NCBI GenBank assembly: GCA_900169235.1
Contig: FWCC01000269.1
Location: 62,001-126,000 of the forward strand
Length of the DNA stretch: 64,000 nt
DNA from: Zarea fungicola
Lineage: Eukaryota; Ascomycota; Sordariomycetes; Hypocreales; Cordycipitaceae
Reading direction: 5' to 3'
This document shows, in pieces, positions 1 through 11,574 of this stretch; position 1 is the stretch's first letter; each line of letters opens with the position of its first letter. Position numbers and translations under genes: made by a program. The notes beneath the pieces were generated by a model. The model was not told the origin of the DNA. It saw only the letters and a list, made by a program, of their open reading frames with translations, and made no database searches.

Positions 1-452
1 TCGGCAAAAACCCACGAGGGTCAGAGCTTTTGAAAACGAGACTCTCTGTATTAAAGAACCTTACAAATAATAAAGCACTGCTTATTAATTATCAGACGCG
101 ATCTTTTTGATAACCCTGCGCCTTGGAAAGCTGATGATAATATCACACTGCTTGTATAGCCCCGCGAGGGTCAAAGCTTCAGTTTTAAACTCAGTATCCG
201 TAATATATGAACTATGGCCCCAGAGAAAATGTCTGCTGTTATTTGAATTGGTAATGCTTTATAAATCAAATCGCGGGATCAAGCATCTTTGGCAAGCAGA
301 GTGACCACAAAATTGGAGTGGGCAATAACAAACAACGACCCATATCTCTGGTTGCCATTTGCTCAATTCTGTATAAAATGCAAAGTCTCTTAAGCTCTCA
401 AGGTCTTCTTAGAATCTATCGTATCAGAGTTGAATCGCATCAATAAATCAAA
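1..452. other. Intergenic, degenerate direct repeat
   Basis: No supportable gene. A diverged direct repeat is visible: positions 11-60 (CACGAGGGTCAGAGCTT core) resemble 161-215 (CGCGAGGGTCAAAGCTT core), with mainly transition differences. The stretch just before 453 is presumably the promoter and 5' leader of the hydrolase gene; I see no clear TATA box. Confidence 0.4.
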
Positions 453-1502
453 ATGGTCTCGTTTCGCTCCCTCGCCACCTTGCTTGTATCAATGGGGGCC
501 GTTGGCATAGCCAGCGGCAACTACGGGCCGAAGCAGCATCAGCTTGTTGTCAAGACGCATGTCAATGCTGGTCTGAGTTTCAACATGGTTTCATCCCTCA
601 TTATTGGTTCCGAGGCCGCCGTTCTCATCGATATGCCTCTTGCCGTTCCCGAAGCAAAGGAACTGGCCGCCTGGGCCCGAAACACGACAGATAAGCCTCT
701 CGTTGCGGTATTCACGACTCACTTTCATCCGGACCACTATCTTAGCGGCGGTGCATTCCTTGAAATGTTTCCTACCGCAAAGTACTATGCTAGCAGTCGG
801 GCTATTGAGCACATGAAGAGCGAGGCTCCTGCACAGGTATGTATCACGCACACTCTTATTCCCTTGTCCTATGTTATAACACTTTAGCAGGTCGCAAGAT
901 GGCAAAAGACTTTTGGCGCCGACAACATCGTATCCAACACTGCCATTCCTATCCCGTTCGACCACACATTCTTCACGTTACCCGGTGATGAGAGCACGCC
1001 AATCGAACTCGTGGGCCTTCTCAGCGGCGATACGGTTGACGAGACGCTCTTCTGGATTCCTTCTACCCGGACCCTGATTGCAGGAGACACCGTGTACAGC
1101 CACGAGCTGCATCTATGGATCGCAGATTTGCAGACCAAGGCTTTGACCTCGTCTTGGATTGCCAGCCTGGACTTGATTGAATCCATGAAGCCGGACACGA
1201 TTGTGTCTGGACATGCACTCTCGGCCAAGGGTTCCACCGCACCGCAGAATCTGGCGTACAGCCAGGCGTACCTCAAGTTCTGGCAAAAGACCATTGAGGC
1301 CAAGGGGACCGATTTCTACACACCGGAGCAAATCTTTGCCAAGTTCAACAGCTCGTTCCCTGGACTTCTTGGGAACGCCGTCTCCTCCACATTGCTCAAC
1401 ATTACCGCGGGGCAGTTTGGAAGGGGTGGCACGCGACAGTACCGTGGCGTTGATCTGACAACCTACGACAACACGACCTATCTGGAGGCATGGAAAATCT
1501 AG
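453..1502 (+). CDS. Secreted metallo-beta-lactamase-fold hydrolase
   Basis: Two exons, 453-836 and 891-1502, give 331 aa. The intron (837-890) starts GTATGT and ends in a tandem NAGNAG acceptor (TTAGCAG), so an isoform with one extra Gln is possible. Residues 1-22 form a hydrophobic signal peptide. The metal-binding HxHxDH motif is seen as THFHPDH near residue 90. A later Asp in GDTVYSHELH and a His in SGHALS fit the remaining metal ligands of the fold. The protein is probably a secreted or vesicular hydrolase acting on a small molecule; the substrate cannot be read from the sequence. The start is chosen for the signal peptide and the AAAATGG context. Confidence is high for the fold and low for the reaction. 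Confidence 0.88.
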
Positions 1503-2942
1503 TCTGAGTTTAGAGCTGTTGTGTCTGCGATAAGACCCAAACACTCAAAGCTCTCACTAGCACTGATGGATAGAAAAAAGACGTCCGCGGCAAACCCAAA
1601 AACTTCTTAGTTAAATATTATCTTTCGTTCTGTATTCTAGTTTCTAGGTTAGAAGGCAAAATGGCTTAGCCATAGGTTAATAACATCTATCATTATACTG
1701 TGCATGAGGGGCTATGTTCGCTCTGATCCTTACTGCACACAACCATGCGTCATGCCGACTATCCGTACAACTAGCCAACAATCAGCCGACTATTGCAGGT
1801 TTTTTTTGGGCTTCAGTTTGCCCGGGAGAGGGGTGGTAGATGCTGGAGGAAGCGTGGGGAGAAGGATTATTCGCCCAGAGTTGTTTAAAGCGGCCTTGCC
1901 GGTACTGCCACCCATCGAATGGTTGCATAGGGGTTCTCCTTTGCACTCTCCATGGCGTAAGCGACAATTAGATGAGGCACTCTTAACTTCATACATACTT
2001 GGTAAATAGACAGATCTGCACTCGGAAGGTCGGGGTGGGGGTCAAGCGGGCGCCGTGAGGCGCTCCCGCAATCGTGACCTGACAAGTTCGGGTCGTTAAA
2101 TCTTCCGAATTATTCGTGTTTTTCATACTGCTGGGAACTTGGCAGTCTCTTGTTCGTTGAAAAACGATCAACGGAGAATAAAACAAGAGTTAATCAAGCA
2201 TGCGGTAGCTGAGTTAAAATACGACCGCTACGACTCGGCGATGTTACCTTGTAGCTGCCTTGGTAGTGCTAGTATCCCTTAGGGTAGTTAGTGGACTCAC
2301 CCTTGAAGCATCGCACTGATTACTATGGTTGGATAGTAGATCTACATACGGCATCACAGTACGCCGTACTTTGGCGGCCAAATAAAATTAAAACTAGTCT
2401 CGTTATAGTCATAAATATACACCCCAGTAAAACATAAATCCGTGACCAATAATGTTGACATGTACTCACTGAAGTGAAACATTCCTGATGATCTAGACGA
2501 AGGATGAACCCACAGTTTGTGATTCAAGTTTACCAACTCAGAAAGAAAGTAGAATCTCGATAAGATGTACATGATTGGTAGCTGGCGGCCGCTGATGACG
2601 AGGCCCTAGCGTTTGTACAGACGAGAGATCGCTGGAGTTGCCCCAGCCAGCTGTAACCAACGGCGATAGCATCGCATTGCTTGCCCGAACAGAATTCAAG
2701 CATTATCCGATCATCTCTTACTTCTGGTGAAGCTGAAGTGAATGATGATCCATGAGAGAGACCTGATGTCATCCCGAAACCTTACCAAGTCGTACGGTAC
2801 TGATGGGGAGAGGGATGGGACGAATATAAAAGGAAGAGAAGCTGCCCAGAGGTCAATGTGCACAGCTTCTCATAATTACACACTCTTGAAAACTTGCATT
2901 CCAGAAAGAATCATCAACTACTTCAACAATTCTTCAACAAAA
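1503..2942. other. Intergenic, no gene seen
   Basis: About 1.4 kb without a convincing coding frame, RNA gene or mobile element. The right end is the promoter of the small secreted peptide gene. Confidence 0.4.
2825..2831 (+). promoter_or_regulatory. TATA box of the Cys-rich peptide gene
   Basis: TATAAAA lies about 115 bp upstream of the ATG at 2943. A consensus TATA box is unusual among fungal housekeeping genes and suggests an inducible, strongly expressed gene. This is inferred from sequence only. Confidence 0.45.
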
Positions 2943-3194
2943 ATGTACGCCAAGGCAGCCTTCCTCTTCGCATACGCAGCAGCTCTTGCTACGGCTTCCA
3001 CGACTCCCATCCGCGATGGGGAGCATCTCATGATGCGCGATCCTCCATTTGAATGCATTGCGCCTTGCGGATCGAGCACAAGCGGAAAGACCTGCGGCAA
3101 TAGCGAGGCTTGCTGTGTGCAGAGGTGCCAAACGGCCTGCGGAAAGAGAACCGGCCACTGCACTCTGTTTGGCTCCTGCGAGTGCGACGATTAG
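2943..3194 (+). CDS. Small secreted Cys-rich peptide, defensin-like
   Basis: An 83-aa precursor. Residues 1-19 are a clear signal peptide; a short acidic pro-segment follows; the mature part has ten cysteines. The last six fit the CS-alpha-beta (defensin/knottin) spacing: CX3C, then a Gly-X-Cys gamma-core (GHC), then CX5CXC. A Cys pair precedes the CX3C. Families with this spacing include insect and fungal defensin-like peptides, usually antimicrobial or ion-channel active. The ATG at 2943 is preferred over the longer upstream frame because it begins the signal peptide and has a good context (AAAATGT). It could instead be a generic effector with a coincidental pattern. No intron is seen in the coding part; a GTAAGT in the 3' region (about 3231) may mark a UTR intron. 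Confidence 0.72.
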   Translation: MYAKAAFLFAYAAALATASTTPIRDGEHLMMRDPPFECIAPCGSSTSGKTCGNSEACCVQRCQTACGKRTGHCTLFGSCECDD

Positions 3195-3649
3195 AGCGCG
3201 AACTTTCCCTGTAGCTGGGACCGTTTCAAGTAAGTAGCTTTGAATTACAAGTCTGTCTCAGCCAGTATGGTAACAGCTTTTCCAGCTATTTCCCGACAGC
3301 CACCGAGTTGTGGGAGAGAAACGGGGCTCTCGAGTTCAATTTGCTCTTAGTCCGAGCTATGCCAAGATATTTTTCAAATCCATAGTGAAATATTAGTGAT
3401 AGTTAACGGAGATTTGTATTGTGTTGAATCGCAGAGTATGACTTTAATACTGTAGGTGTAGATGTAGAGTACATGGCTTCGTAGAGGGGTTGTCTCAATC
3501 GGCAAAAATGACTATTGTACATGGGGTGCGTAGAAGATAATCTTCTGCTTTGTATTCGTTTTTCATGATTCGACGGAATGAAGTAATCGAGGTGTAATAC
3601 GGATCACTCGGTCATGTGAAGTGTCGTTCAGACGTCGCAGAGGGAGGCT
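3195..3649. other. Intergenic, convergent 3' regions
   Basis: This is the 3' flank of the peptide gene (+) and of COX23 (-). No further feature is seen. Confidence 0.4.
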
Positions 3650-4123
3650 TTACCAGAAGCCGCCGCCCTCCTTCTTTCGTTTCTCAGTCTACGCGGAATC
3701 CAGTCAGCCAATCGGTCCTATAATTCGTACCCTTGTCAATGAGAGCCGTATGTGGACTTACCCAAGCTTGTTTGCAATCGCGATACGCCCTGCAGCAAAC
3801 CCCACGTTAGCATCCCTTCCATTGTCCAGCGCAGCAAGCTCCCAACGATTGAAGATGTAAAAACGCACTGGAAGTAGTCGGCACACATGGTCTTGTCGCC
3901 ATTGTTTCTGTATAGACACTTGTAGCTTCGCTGCGCAGCCTCCTGGCACGGATCGTAAAACTCGCTCTTTGATTTCCTGTCGCGGCCACGGTTAGCTTCG
4001 TCGCGACAGTGCGTGCTGGCCGGTCCGAGTTGGAAGTGCTGCCACATACGATTCGAATTTCTTCTTCGTCTCGCCTGTCCAGGGCTCTTTTTTTGAATCG
4101 TCTGTGCTTGGTGTGGATGACAT
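3650..4123 (-). CDS. COX23: COX23, mitochondrial CHCH-domain protein
   Basis: Four small exons on the minus strand (4123-4050, 3976-3869, 3789-3762, 3688-3650) give 82 aa. Each intron has a GT donor, and branch sites such as CTAAC are visible. The product has the twin CX9C fold: the first pair is around [13 protein letters not shown] and the second spans CADYF...YRDC, followed by a Lys-rich tail ending GGGFW. This matches Cox23, a Mia40-imported intermembrane-space protein needed for cytochrome c oxidase assembly. The exon joins are my own reading and preserve frame and the CX9C spacing. The usual small size agrees with the family. Another twin-CX9C protein such as a Cmc member is less likely. 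Confidence 0.85.
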
Positions 4124-4321
4124 GGTGGAATGTGGAAAAGTATGTACGGAACACAGTGTTGAATGCGATGGCTGAAGCTTGAAGCTAGAAAAACGTCACC
4201 GACGATTTGACGTGCCCCACATACTGACAGTAGGAGCATACATAGATTCACGACAGGAAATTAAATGCAACCATGTACCCGATTCTTGTTTGTTTCTAAT
4301 TTATGTATTAACGGCATTTAT

Positions 4322-5696
4322 CTACCAGAATCCGTCATTTTCCCAATTCGTTGCTTCCCGAGCCTTCTCTGCAGCCAGCAAGCCTTCTCGCGCCTTGACG
4401 ATGCACGCCGATACATCTGCGCTGCAACACAGCTCCCCGTCAAGCTCCTTGAGCTTCGGCTCGCCCATTACAGCCAGAGCTGTGAGGCCCAAGTACGAGT
4501 GGTATATATCAGGCGGGGCACCTGCTGTTTTGGCGAATCCTCCAATTTTGTGCTGCGTGATGCCAGTCAAGTAGTTGCTGGCCGGCTCTCTGTGGAAGAG
4601 CGCGGACTGTTCAAGAAGCTATAATTTACACTGTTAAAAAAAAGCGGTAGCGTCTTTCAATGGATGGCTTACCGAAATACCACCCGCAGCCCACCAGAAG
4701 TAGCATGTATCTGACTTCTTGTTCCATCGTCCATTGCAGCCCACAACACTAGGACCATCCCCAAACTGCAGCTGCTCCAGTTCTTTTTGGATGAAATTTT
4801 CTTCGTCCTCCTCGTGCTCAATCTCATCCTCGGCATGGTAGATGAACTGGCGATGAGATAGGAATTTTAGAAGCCGGGCACTGTCATTGACGTGCTTGTC
4901 CGAAGGCTCAGACCTTTTATTCGAGGATGGCGACCGAACCAGCAAGCTCAGAGTAGCCAAAGCACAATACGTATATCCGCCTACATTCAATTAGCATCCC
5001 AAGTAAACGACAAATATTTTTAAGAAAAAAAAAGTTGATCGTACCGTGCGATTCATGGTGTGAAGTGGTCTCGCCCATGCCGCCATCATGAGTCTGTGTC
5101 CCGGCAATAAACTGCACAAGCCCCTCGACATTTATATCTTCCACCCAGCCCGGAGCACCCTCTTCAACATCTCCCCTTAGCATCCAGCGGATGCCAGCCG
5201 CCATGTAGCAGTTGCGCCCATCGTGCCCGCCGACAGACTTGCCCTCCCATAGCATCTGGCCCATGGCACCAGTCTCTGCGCTCTGCAACCTCCGCAGCCA
5301 CTGCAGCAGCTTCCTTCTCTTGACGCCCGCAAATGCATTCCTCTCTATGCTCTCCGACTCTGACCCCACCGCTGCGAGCGCCAGCAGCACCAGGGCGAAA
5401 AAAGTCGCGGCCAGGTTTGCGTCGCCCAGGGACGCTCCGGCGGGGACGTGCGTCGCGCTGCCGCAGAACCCTCCGTCGGGGTGCTGAAGACTGAGAACCC
5501 ACGTGCGGATAGCGCTGCGCTCCTGGGTTGTCAGCGGAGACCGCAGAAGATCCAGCGAGGAGATGATGAAGCAGGCGAGGGTGAGACGAGAGGAGTCGTT
5601 GGATGTGTAGGGCGCTGGGAGAAAGGTGCCGTGGCAGCGCTTCCAGTATTTAATCTGGCGCTCTACATCGAGAGCGGGGGGCTCAGTGGCAGCCAT
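4322..5696 (-). CDS. CDC43: Protein geranylgeranyltransferase I beta subunit
   Basis: Three exons (5696-5045, 4980-4673, 4618-4322) encode 418 aa, close to the fungal family size. The prenyltransferase alpha-alpha barrel repeats are visible as GGFCG, GGHDGRNCY and GGMGE...HGGYTYC blocks. The zinc ligands expected for the beta subunit are present: Asp and Cys in SDTCYFWW and His in IYHSYLGL. With the alpha subunit RAM2 it transfers geranylgeranyl to CaaL proteins such as Rho1 and Cdc42. An in-frame stop after the first AG excludes acceptor AACAG and sets the third exon at 4618. The gene lies downstream of an unrelated MFS gene on the same strand. Confidence 0.93.
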
Positions 5697-6033
5697 GATG
5701 TGGAAAGCAAGTGCAAGCTGCTGATGTGGTGTGAATCTTTAAGACGAGATGTTTATGTTGGCCAGCGGTCGGTGGAAGCTCCAAAGTGGCGGCCCCACAT
5801 GAGCTGCTCAGCGAGCCTTTGTTCGTATAATAAAAGCAATCTTTTAATAATGCATCATAGTCAAGGTCTTAATAGTTCTAATAATTCGCGAGTATCGTGT
5901 TTCATGCAGTGTTGGGTATTGTATATGCAAAAAGGCGCTGACTGTTCTAAATACATGCATCATACCATCATCTGTCCAGTTTTCATCATCTACGCTTCGT
6001 ATGCCCGAACCATCTAACATCTGAGCCATAAAT
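5697..6033. other. Intergenic, CDC43 promoter and MFS 3' end
   Basis: AT-rich spacer of 337 bp; no ORF or element is seen. Confidence 0.4.
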
Positions 6034-7677
6034 CTAATTCACATGCTCCTCAACCTGAGTATACTCGCTGTTCCTTCTCCAGCTTTCACCCTTGTAGTAC
6101 AGCCCTACGGGCACAGCAATCACCAGCGCGGTGAATGCCGCATACGCAGTGAAGCCCCAGCCGTAGCCCAAATCCTTAATCAGGACATCGACCCCAAGCG
6201 GCAGGAACGCGCCCGCAAGACAGCGGATGACAATGACGGCGGTGAGAGCCGAGGCCGAGAAGAGACCGCAGGCATCGACAACGTAGGCCGTCAGAGGCGC
6301 AAAGGAGAGGATGAGGGACATGCGGACCCAAACGCACGAGAGGAGGAAGACGTAAATGTTCATCTTATTCTCGGCGCACCAGCCATACAGGGCGACACCG
6401 GGCACAATGGTGACGGCTCCGATGATGGCAATGGGGAGGCGGAACTCGGGAAGGCCGACGCCGTTGTTTTGGTCACGGAGCTTCACATAAATGGCGTCGA
6501 GCCATTGCTTGCAGATCATGATGCCGATAAGGGATCCGATGGCTGGAAGGACAGAAGTCAGCGTACATTCCGATTGCATAAAAAGGGAAGAAAAAAAAAG
6601 AATAAATACCATTTGAAAAGAAAGAAAGCCCTGCAGCAGTTGGCGACAGCTGATAAATGTCCTCAATGATGCGCGGCATGGTAATGGCGGCCACATAAAA
6701 ATGCGAAAACATGATGGAGATGTAAAACGAAATGGCCGCAATGACACCACTGCTAAACAGCACCGTAAAAGGCCGCGAAATGGACACCCACAGCAGCTTC
6801 CTCGAGTCCTTGGCCGCCTCGGGCTTGTCCTCCTCCGAGACCACGCCGTCGTCGCCGCCGCCGCCACGAAGCAGCTTGGCGGCCCTGCGCCGCAGGATCG
6901 CAGGCTTGTACGTCTCCCGGAAGAAGACAAAGGTGATGGAGTAAAAGACGGCCGCCAGCACCGCGCAGACAAAGATGATGATGCGCCAATTGAGCGACTC
7001 AATCGCCGCGCCGCTAAAGGCAGGGCCAATGGAGCTGCCGAGGAGGGGCGCAAACATGATCATGCTCATGGCGGTGCCGCGCTGCTCGGGGATGTACATG
7101 TCACCGATGATGGCCGGGCCGAGGACGTTGATGGCGACGGCCGCGCCGGTGAGCGCGCGCGTGACGATGAGGAAGCCGAGCGTCGGGGCGGCGGTCGCGA
7201 GGACGAGCGTGGCGACGAAGAGCACGTTGGCCGTGTGCACGACGGGGCTGCGGCCAAAGAGCTCCGAGAGCGAGCCGATGAGTAGAGGCCCCGCCGCCTC
7301 GCCGAGCTCCCAGATGGTGACGAGGAGGACCTCGGAGGAGGTGTCGTCAGGGCTGCCGCCGAGGCCGCGAGATATACGACGGGCCACGGGCACGACACAT
7401 GTGCACGAAAAGGTCCTGGCAGTTGTTAGGAAGAAGCAGCTTGATGCACGTAAAGGCAGGGAGCAACATACACTGTAAATGCAGACATGGCCAGCAAGAA
7501 AACGATAAACGACTTGAAAGGTTTGGACCACTCGAGAGGATTATCCGAATCGCCTTCTGGGTCGAACTCTGGTGCCGCAATCGTTGTTACGGAGCTGCTC
7601 ATGGTATCGCCACCGACCAGGCTGCGATCCTCCGCACCGAGCAGCGGCGCATTCTCGTTGACTGAACTGGAAGCCAT
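6034..7677 (-). CDS. MFS transporter, DHA1-type drug/polyamine exporter
   Basis: Three exons (7677-7472, 7415-6610, 6542-6034) give 506 aa with about 12 hydrophobic segments. After an acidic cytosolic N-terminus with NPLEWSKPFK comes helix 1. The DHA1 motif region WELGEAAGPLLIGSLSE and the FGRSPV loop follow, then RGTAMS. These are marks of the TPO/FLU1-like proton antiporters that export polyamines and drugs. Both introns fix the frame (donors GTATGT and GTATTT; acceptors CCAG). The start at 7677 gives the usual N-terminus; an upstream in-frame Met at 7890 would add an unlikely 71 residues. Long antisense open frames over this GC-rich gene are shadows. The substrate is unknown. Confidence 0.9.
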
Positions 7678-8910
7678 CTTTAAAGCCGTACTTCTCCCGT
7701 CTTCATTCAAAACAACCAGATTCGAGCAAATCCTTTCTATCCAGCCGTTGAAGCGCGGGGACCGGTGAGACGAGTGTCTAAGAGTCTCAGACGGGGACAA
7801 GATCGATTTTTTCAACCGGCGGCTTATTAGGGCCTTGAGAGTCTGACAAGCTGGCTCGTGCACGTTGTCAATACCACTCAATGCTTCCACGCACTCTCAA
7901 ACGACAAGTTCCTACAAGAACATTCACGAACAAGAAAGAGAGAGGAAGGAGAAAAAAAAAGATTAGATTGCAGGGGCTGATTAATAAAGCTGGAGAGTGG
8001 AGGGGAGCCGTATTTGCGGGTTCGGAGGCAAGTCCAAGACATGCATGCAGCTGATTACAGACTACTCCGTTGTGAGTCCCACTGCAGCATGGCATGCATG
8101 AGGCTGCTGACGGGTAGGCTTCACAGTAGTTGGCCCCATAGTTCGTATGCTCTAGTTAGTAGTTGAGCGAGTCGTGTCGTGGTGTCATTCAAACGGGAAT
8201 ACTATTAAAGCCAGTCATCACTGCTGTTGGATTCCATCTGAGCATCCAAGATGCCGGGTTGCGCTGTCCATGGTTATTGTGGAGTGTGGCAGCTCACCCA
8301 AGGCATTCAAAGACATGGCGGTTATTTCCAACGCTAATTATTAACCTGGGAGGCAAATCCGGAAATCCTTGTCTAGCAAATCCTTGATCTGAAGGTGGCT
8401 GGCCTTGTCAGAAGTGAAAGGCTAATAATAATCTGCTTTTGCTTGACTGACCGCTAAATCTGATCTTGTCGGTGGGGCTAGACCTATCTTTTGAAAGATT
8501 CAGGGTCTCAATGCCACTAACTAGTTCTGAACTTGCGGCTTATAGGAAGGAGGCTTTGGAGGCCGAGGATTCTGCCACAGTTTATAGTCGCAGCTAGAGC
8601 ATGCTGGCGCTGCACGCAAGGGCTGGTGCAATCGTCTTTAGTTACGACCAACTCCAAGCACAAATAGCCCAGATACTCTCTGAAGACGCTGTTGCGTGGC
8701 GTTGCCTTAAATAACCACGTATCCACGAAACGGTGTGATGCGCAACCCGCCTCCAGGCAACCATATATAACATCACTTATAACTTGTTCGCGCCATGCAT
8801 GATCTCGAGTTCGCAGCTCGCTTCCTCATCCTGTGGCGGGCGGTCTGTATAATTTGCCTTGCACGCACTAATACGCGCCCTTTGCATTATTAATAGTTCC
8901 GGGCACGCAC
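7678..8910. other. Intergenic, divergent promoters
   Basis: About 1.2 kb between the MFS gene (-) and the phosphoesterase gene (+). A purine-rich tract is seen near 7930-7965. No gene is supported. Confidence 0.4.
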
Positions 8911-9864
8911 ATGATGCCAATTTTTACGCCATCGCCGACGGGGCTGGACGCGATTCTCCATCGACGGCCACCCCAAGAAGAACCCCTCTGGGAGAGACTC
9001 CTAGATCGGCCGTATTACACCATTGCCCTGCTCCTCTACGCCGAAGCAGCCAAGTGGCGGATTCCACCGCAGCCGCTAACCACGAAGCCAGTGTCCATTG
9101 TCTGCATCTCAGATACGCACGGTCGGAGCTTCCCCATACCAGATGGCGATGTGCTGATCCACGCCGGCGACCTGACGCAGACGGGGTCGTTTGACGAGCT
9201 GGAACAGGCTCTGTTGTGGCTCGCTGCACTGCCGCACCCCATCAAGGTCATTGTTGCCGGCAACCATGACGTGCTACTGGATGAAACCAAGTGTGCGGCT
9301 GGCCCAAAGGAAGCGCAGCGGCAAAAGCGACTGCTGCTGGAAAACAAGCCAGGTTTGATTTATTTGCAAGACGAGGCGACCACGGTGACATGCCCCAGCG
9401 GCCGCCGTCTGTCCATCTACGGGAGTCCACAGTCGCCCAAGCAGGGAAACTGGGCGTTCCAGTACCCGCGAACATATGATATTTGGAAAGATAGCCAGGT
9501 GCCCAAGGATGTTGATATTCTCGTCACCCATTGTCCGCCGCGGGGTCACCTCGATCTCGGCTTTGGGTGTGAGCACTTGCTGCAGGAGCTCTGGCGGGTC
9601 AAACCACGACTCCACGTCTGCGGCCACATTCACGCTGCTGGGGGTACGAAGATTTTGGCATTTGATCACATCCAGCGCTTGTATGAGCAACTTACTATAC
9701 AAAACAACCTGTGGAGTCTTGTGTCGCTGATTGTTGCCTTTGTGGGTGAGATTTTCACTCGGCGCCGCCGCAGTGTCGAGGCCAAGACCATCCTCGTCAA
9801 TGCTGCCATGGTCGCTGGGGCGCGCGATGATCTTCGCCGTAGCGCAGTCACGGTTGTAATATGA
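8911..9864 (+). CDS. Calcineurin-like metallophosphoesterase
   Basis: A single-exon gene of 317 aa. Metallophosphatase motifs occur in order: CISDTHGR (about residue 66), IHAGDLTQTG, VAGNHD, LVTHCPP and CGHIHAAGG. They supply the Asp/His/Asn ligands of a di-metal centre. The layout matches the MPPED1/MPPED2-like subgroup, a cytosolic phosphodiesterase family of unclear natural substrate. The segment near residue 250-270 (LWSLVSLIVAFVGEIF) is hydrophobic and could be a membrane anchor. The start ATG is directly followed by a second ATG, so either may be used. Confidence 0.9.
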   Translation: MMPIFTPSPTGLDAILHRRPPQEEPLWERLLDRPYYTIALLLYAEAAKWRIPPQPLTTKPVSIVCISDTHGRSFPIPDGDVLIHAGDLTQTGSFDELEQALLWLAALPHPIKVIVAGNHDVLLDETKCAAGPKEAQRQKRLLLENKPGLIYLQDEATTVTCPSGRRLSIYGSPQSPKQGNWAFQYPRTYDIWKDSQVPKDVDILVTHCPPRGHLDLGFGCEHLLQELWRVKPRLHVCGHIHAAGGTKILAFDHIQRLYEQLTIQNNLWSLVSLIVAFVGEIFTRRRRSVEAKTILVNAAMVAGARDDLRRSAVTVVI

Positions 9865-10330
9865 TGCGACGAACAAGCAAAGCAGAAGAAAAATTGCATA
9901 TTAATTAATTGTTCAGGATTTCAAGCTGCCCATAAAACCAAAATATGCTGTTGTGAAGAGCCAAGAATCAATACATCCAGGGAAATGACATTTTCCGCTA
10001 ATAAATAAAATCTCCTTTATTCCAACAGTTTATGTTCAGTTTGCAATAAACTGCGTCAAAATCCGAAAGCAGCCATCTTTCGTTCAGCCACGCGGCAGCA
10101 TTGCTGGCGACCAGATTGTCCCAATATTGGGTGTACATAACAGTTGGGCACCGACGGATTGCTGCAGCTTGGTCACGCCTCACTTGCAGGACACGGCCAA
10201 CGTTGTTTTGCATGTCCTCCCCCGGCGTCGCCTCGTTTGATTTCCTGCATATTTCATCCATCGCGCACACTTGTTGAGCTTCCATCCCATCCAGCGCATA
10301 CTATATAGTGTAATAGAAAGACCTAGCGAA
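9865..10330. other. Intergenic, no gene seen
   Basis: 466 bp carrying the promoter of the next plus-strand gene; nothing else is supported. Confidence 0.4.
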
Positions 10331-11414
10331 ATGTCGGGAATCGATGCGGAATTTAGAGCAAAGGTCGCTACCGCTCTGGATTACATGGTGTATACAGAAG
10401 CGCTCTCGCCATTATCCAAGAAGCGAAAGGTGATTAAGGAGGGGCTTGGAAAGTTACTAACAACGAGTCGACACCTTGAGCCTGTGGACCGTGTCATCCA
10501 TGAGTACGGATTTGACCAGGTGCTCCAGGAGGCGACGAGACAAGCAAGGGCAGAAGCCATTGCACAACAGCAAAAGCTAAAGGCAAAGAAGGCGGCTGCA
10601 AAGAAAGCCGAGTCACAGACAGCAACAGCGGCCGCAGAAACGGCCCTGGTTAAAGTGTCGGCTGAGCCACATTTACGTGAGTACATGAATACTTTTTTCT
10701 CCTAAACATGAAAAACTACGCATTCATCTAACTCGTGCGCAAGCGGATGACAAACCCAGCGATGAAGACGCATCGGCCATATCACTGCCATTCATCATTC
10801 AACACCGCACGTTGCTGGCACTGCAGAGTGGTATCGAGCAAACATGTTTTTCATACGCGGAAGAGAGTCTGCCTCATATTCTCGAGGAGCGCCAGTGGGA
10901 CTGCCCAGAGGCGGCTGCGCTGCCTGCTTGGCTATCTGAATTTGAAAGGCACGACTCTCTGGCCCCGATAACCATTGAAGAGTTCAAGCAAGATATTTTG
11001 CCTGTGTACGGGGCTGTGTCGGACCGTCGCAACATATCCGCAGAGAAGCTGTACCGCTATATTACAGCCTCCATCACATTCGCTACGATATTTGGAGATG
11101 ATGCATGTGTCAAAAAGTTTAGGTACTTGGAAGAAGCGGTCCTGAAGCAGACTGAGGAATTGGAAAAGAGCTGGAAATGTCACGTAGCGAAATTGGACGA
11201 TATAAAGGCAGAGTTTGCGGCGAAACGCAAAGCCCTGGATGCTGAAGAGGCCACCGCGGTGCGAAGGGCGAAGAAGGAGATGACAGAGTGTAAGAAAAAG
11301 ATGGTATCAGATTTCAAGGACGCTGCTATACCAGACAATTTGACGAACCACGAAGTGGAAGACGCAGCGGGAGATGATGGAGCTCTCTTGGGGGTGGAAG
11401 TCTTGGACACTTAG
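10331..11414 (+). CDS. Uncharacterised protein with coiled-coil C-terminus
   Basis: Two exons (10331-10676 and 10744-11414) give 338 aa; the intron has donor GTGAGT, branch CTAAC and acceptor CAAG. I do not recognise a family. Residues 70-115 are Ala/Lys/Gln-rich and helical. Residues about 125-215 are mixed and globular-looking. Residues about 225-310 are strongly charged with heptad-like spacing, suggesting a coiled coil. There is no signal peptide or membrane segment, so the protein is probably cytosolic or nuclear. The intron call rests on frame continuity and good splice signals. Confidence 0.7.
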
Positions 11415-11574
11415 GACGCGGCTCGCAAGGCAAAATGAAGAGTGTTGAATGCTTCATGTCTTGTGTTTTTATCTTAACTTGACTTTAATTTCACTTTTCA
11501 GAATCCACAATAGCTTTTCTTTCTGACTGCAGTGACTCTGTTGGCCACACTGCGCTGCAAAACTGGGTCTGCTA

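Noticed and set aside
6043..7478. Long plus-strand open frames opposite the MFS gene
   Set aside because: GC-rich antisense shadows with low-complexity Arg/Asp-rich translations; the minus strand encodes the transporter with introns.
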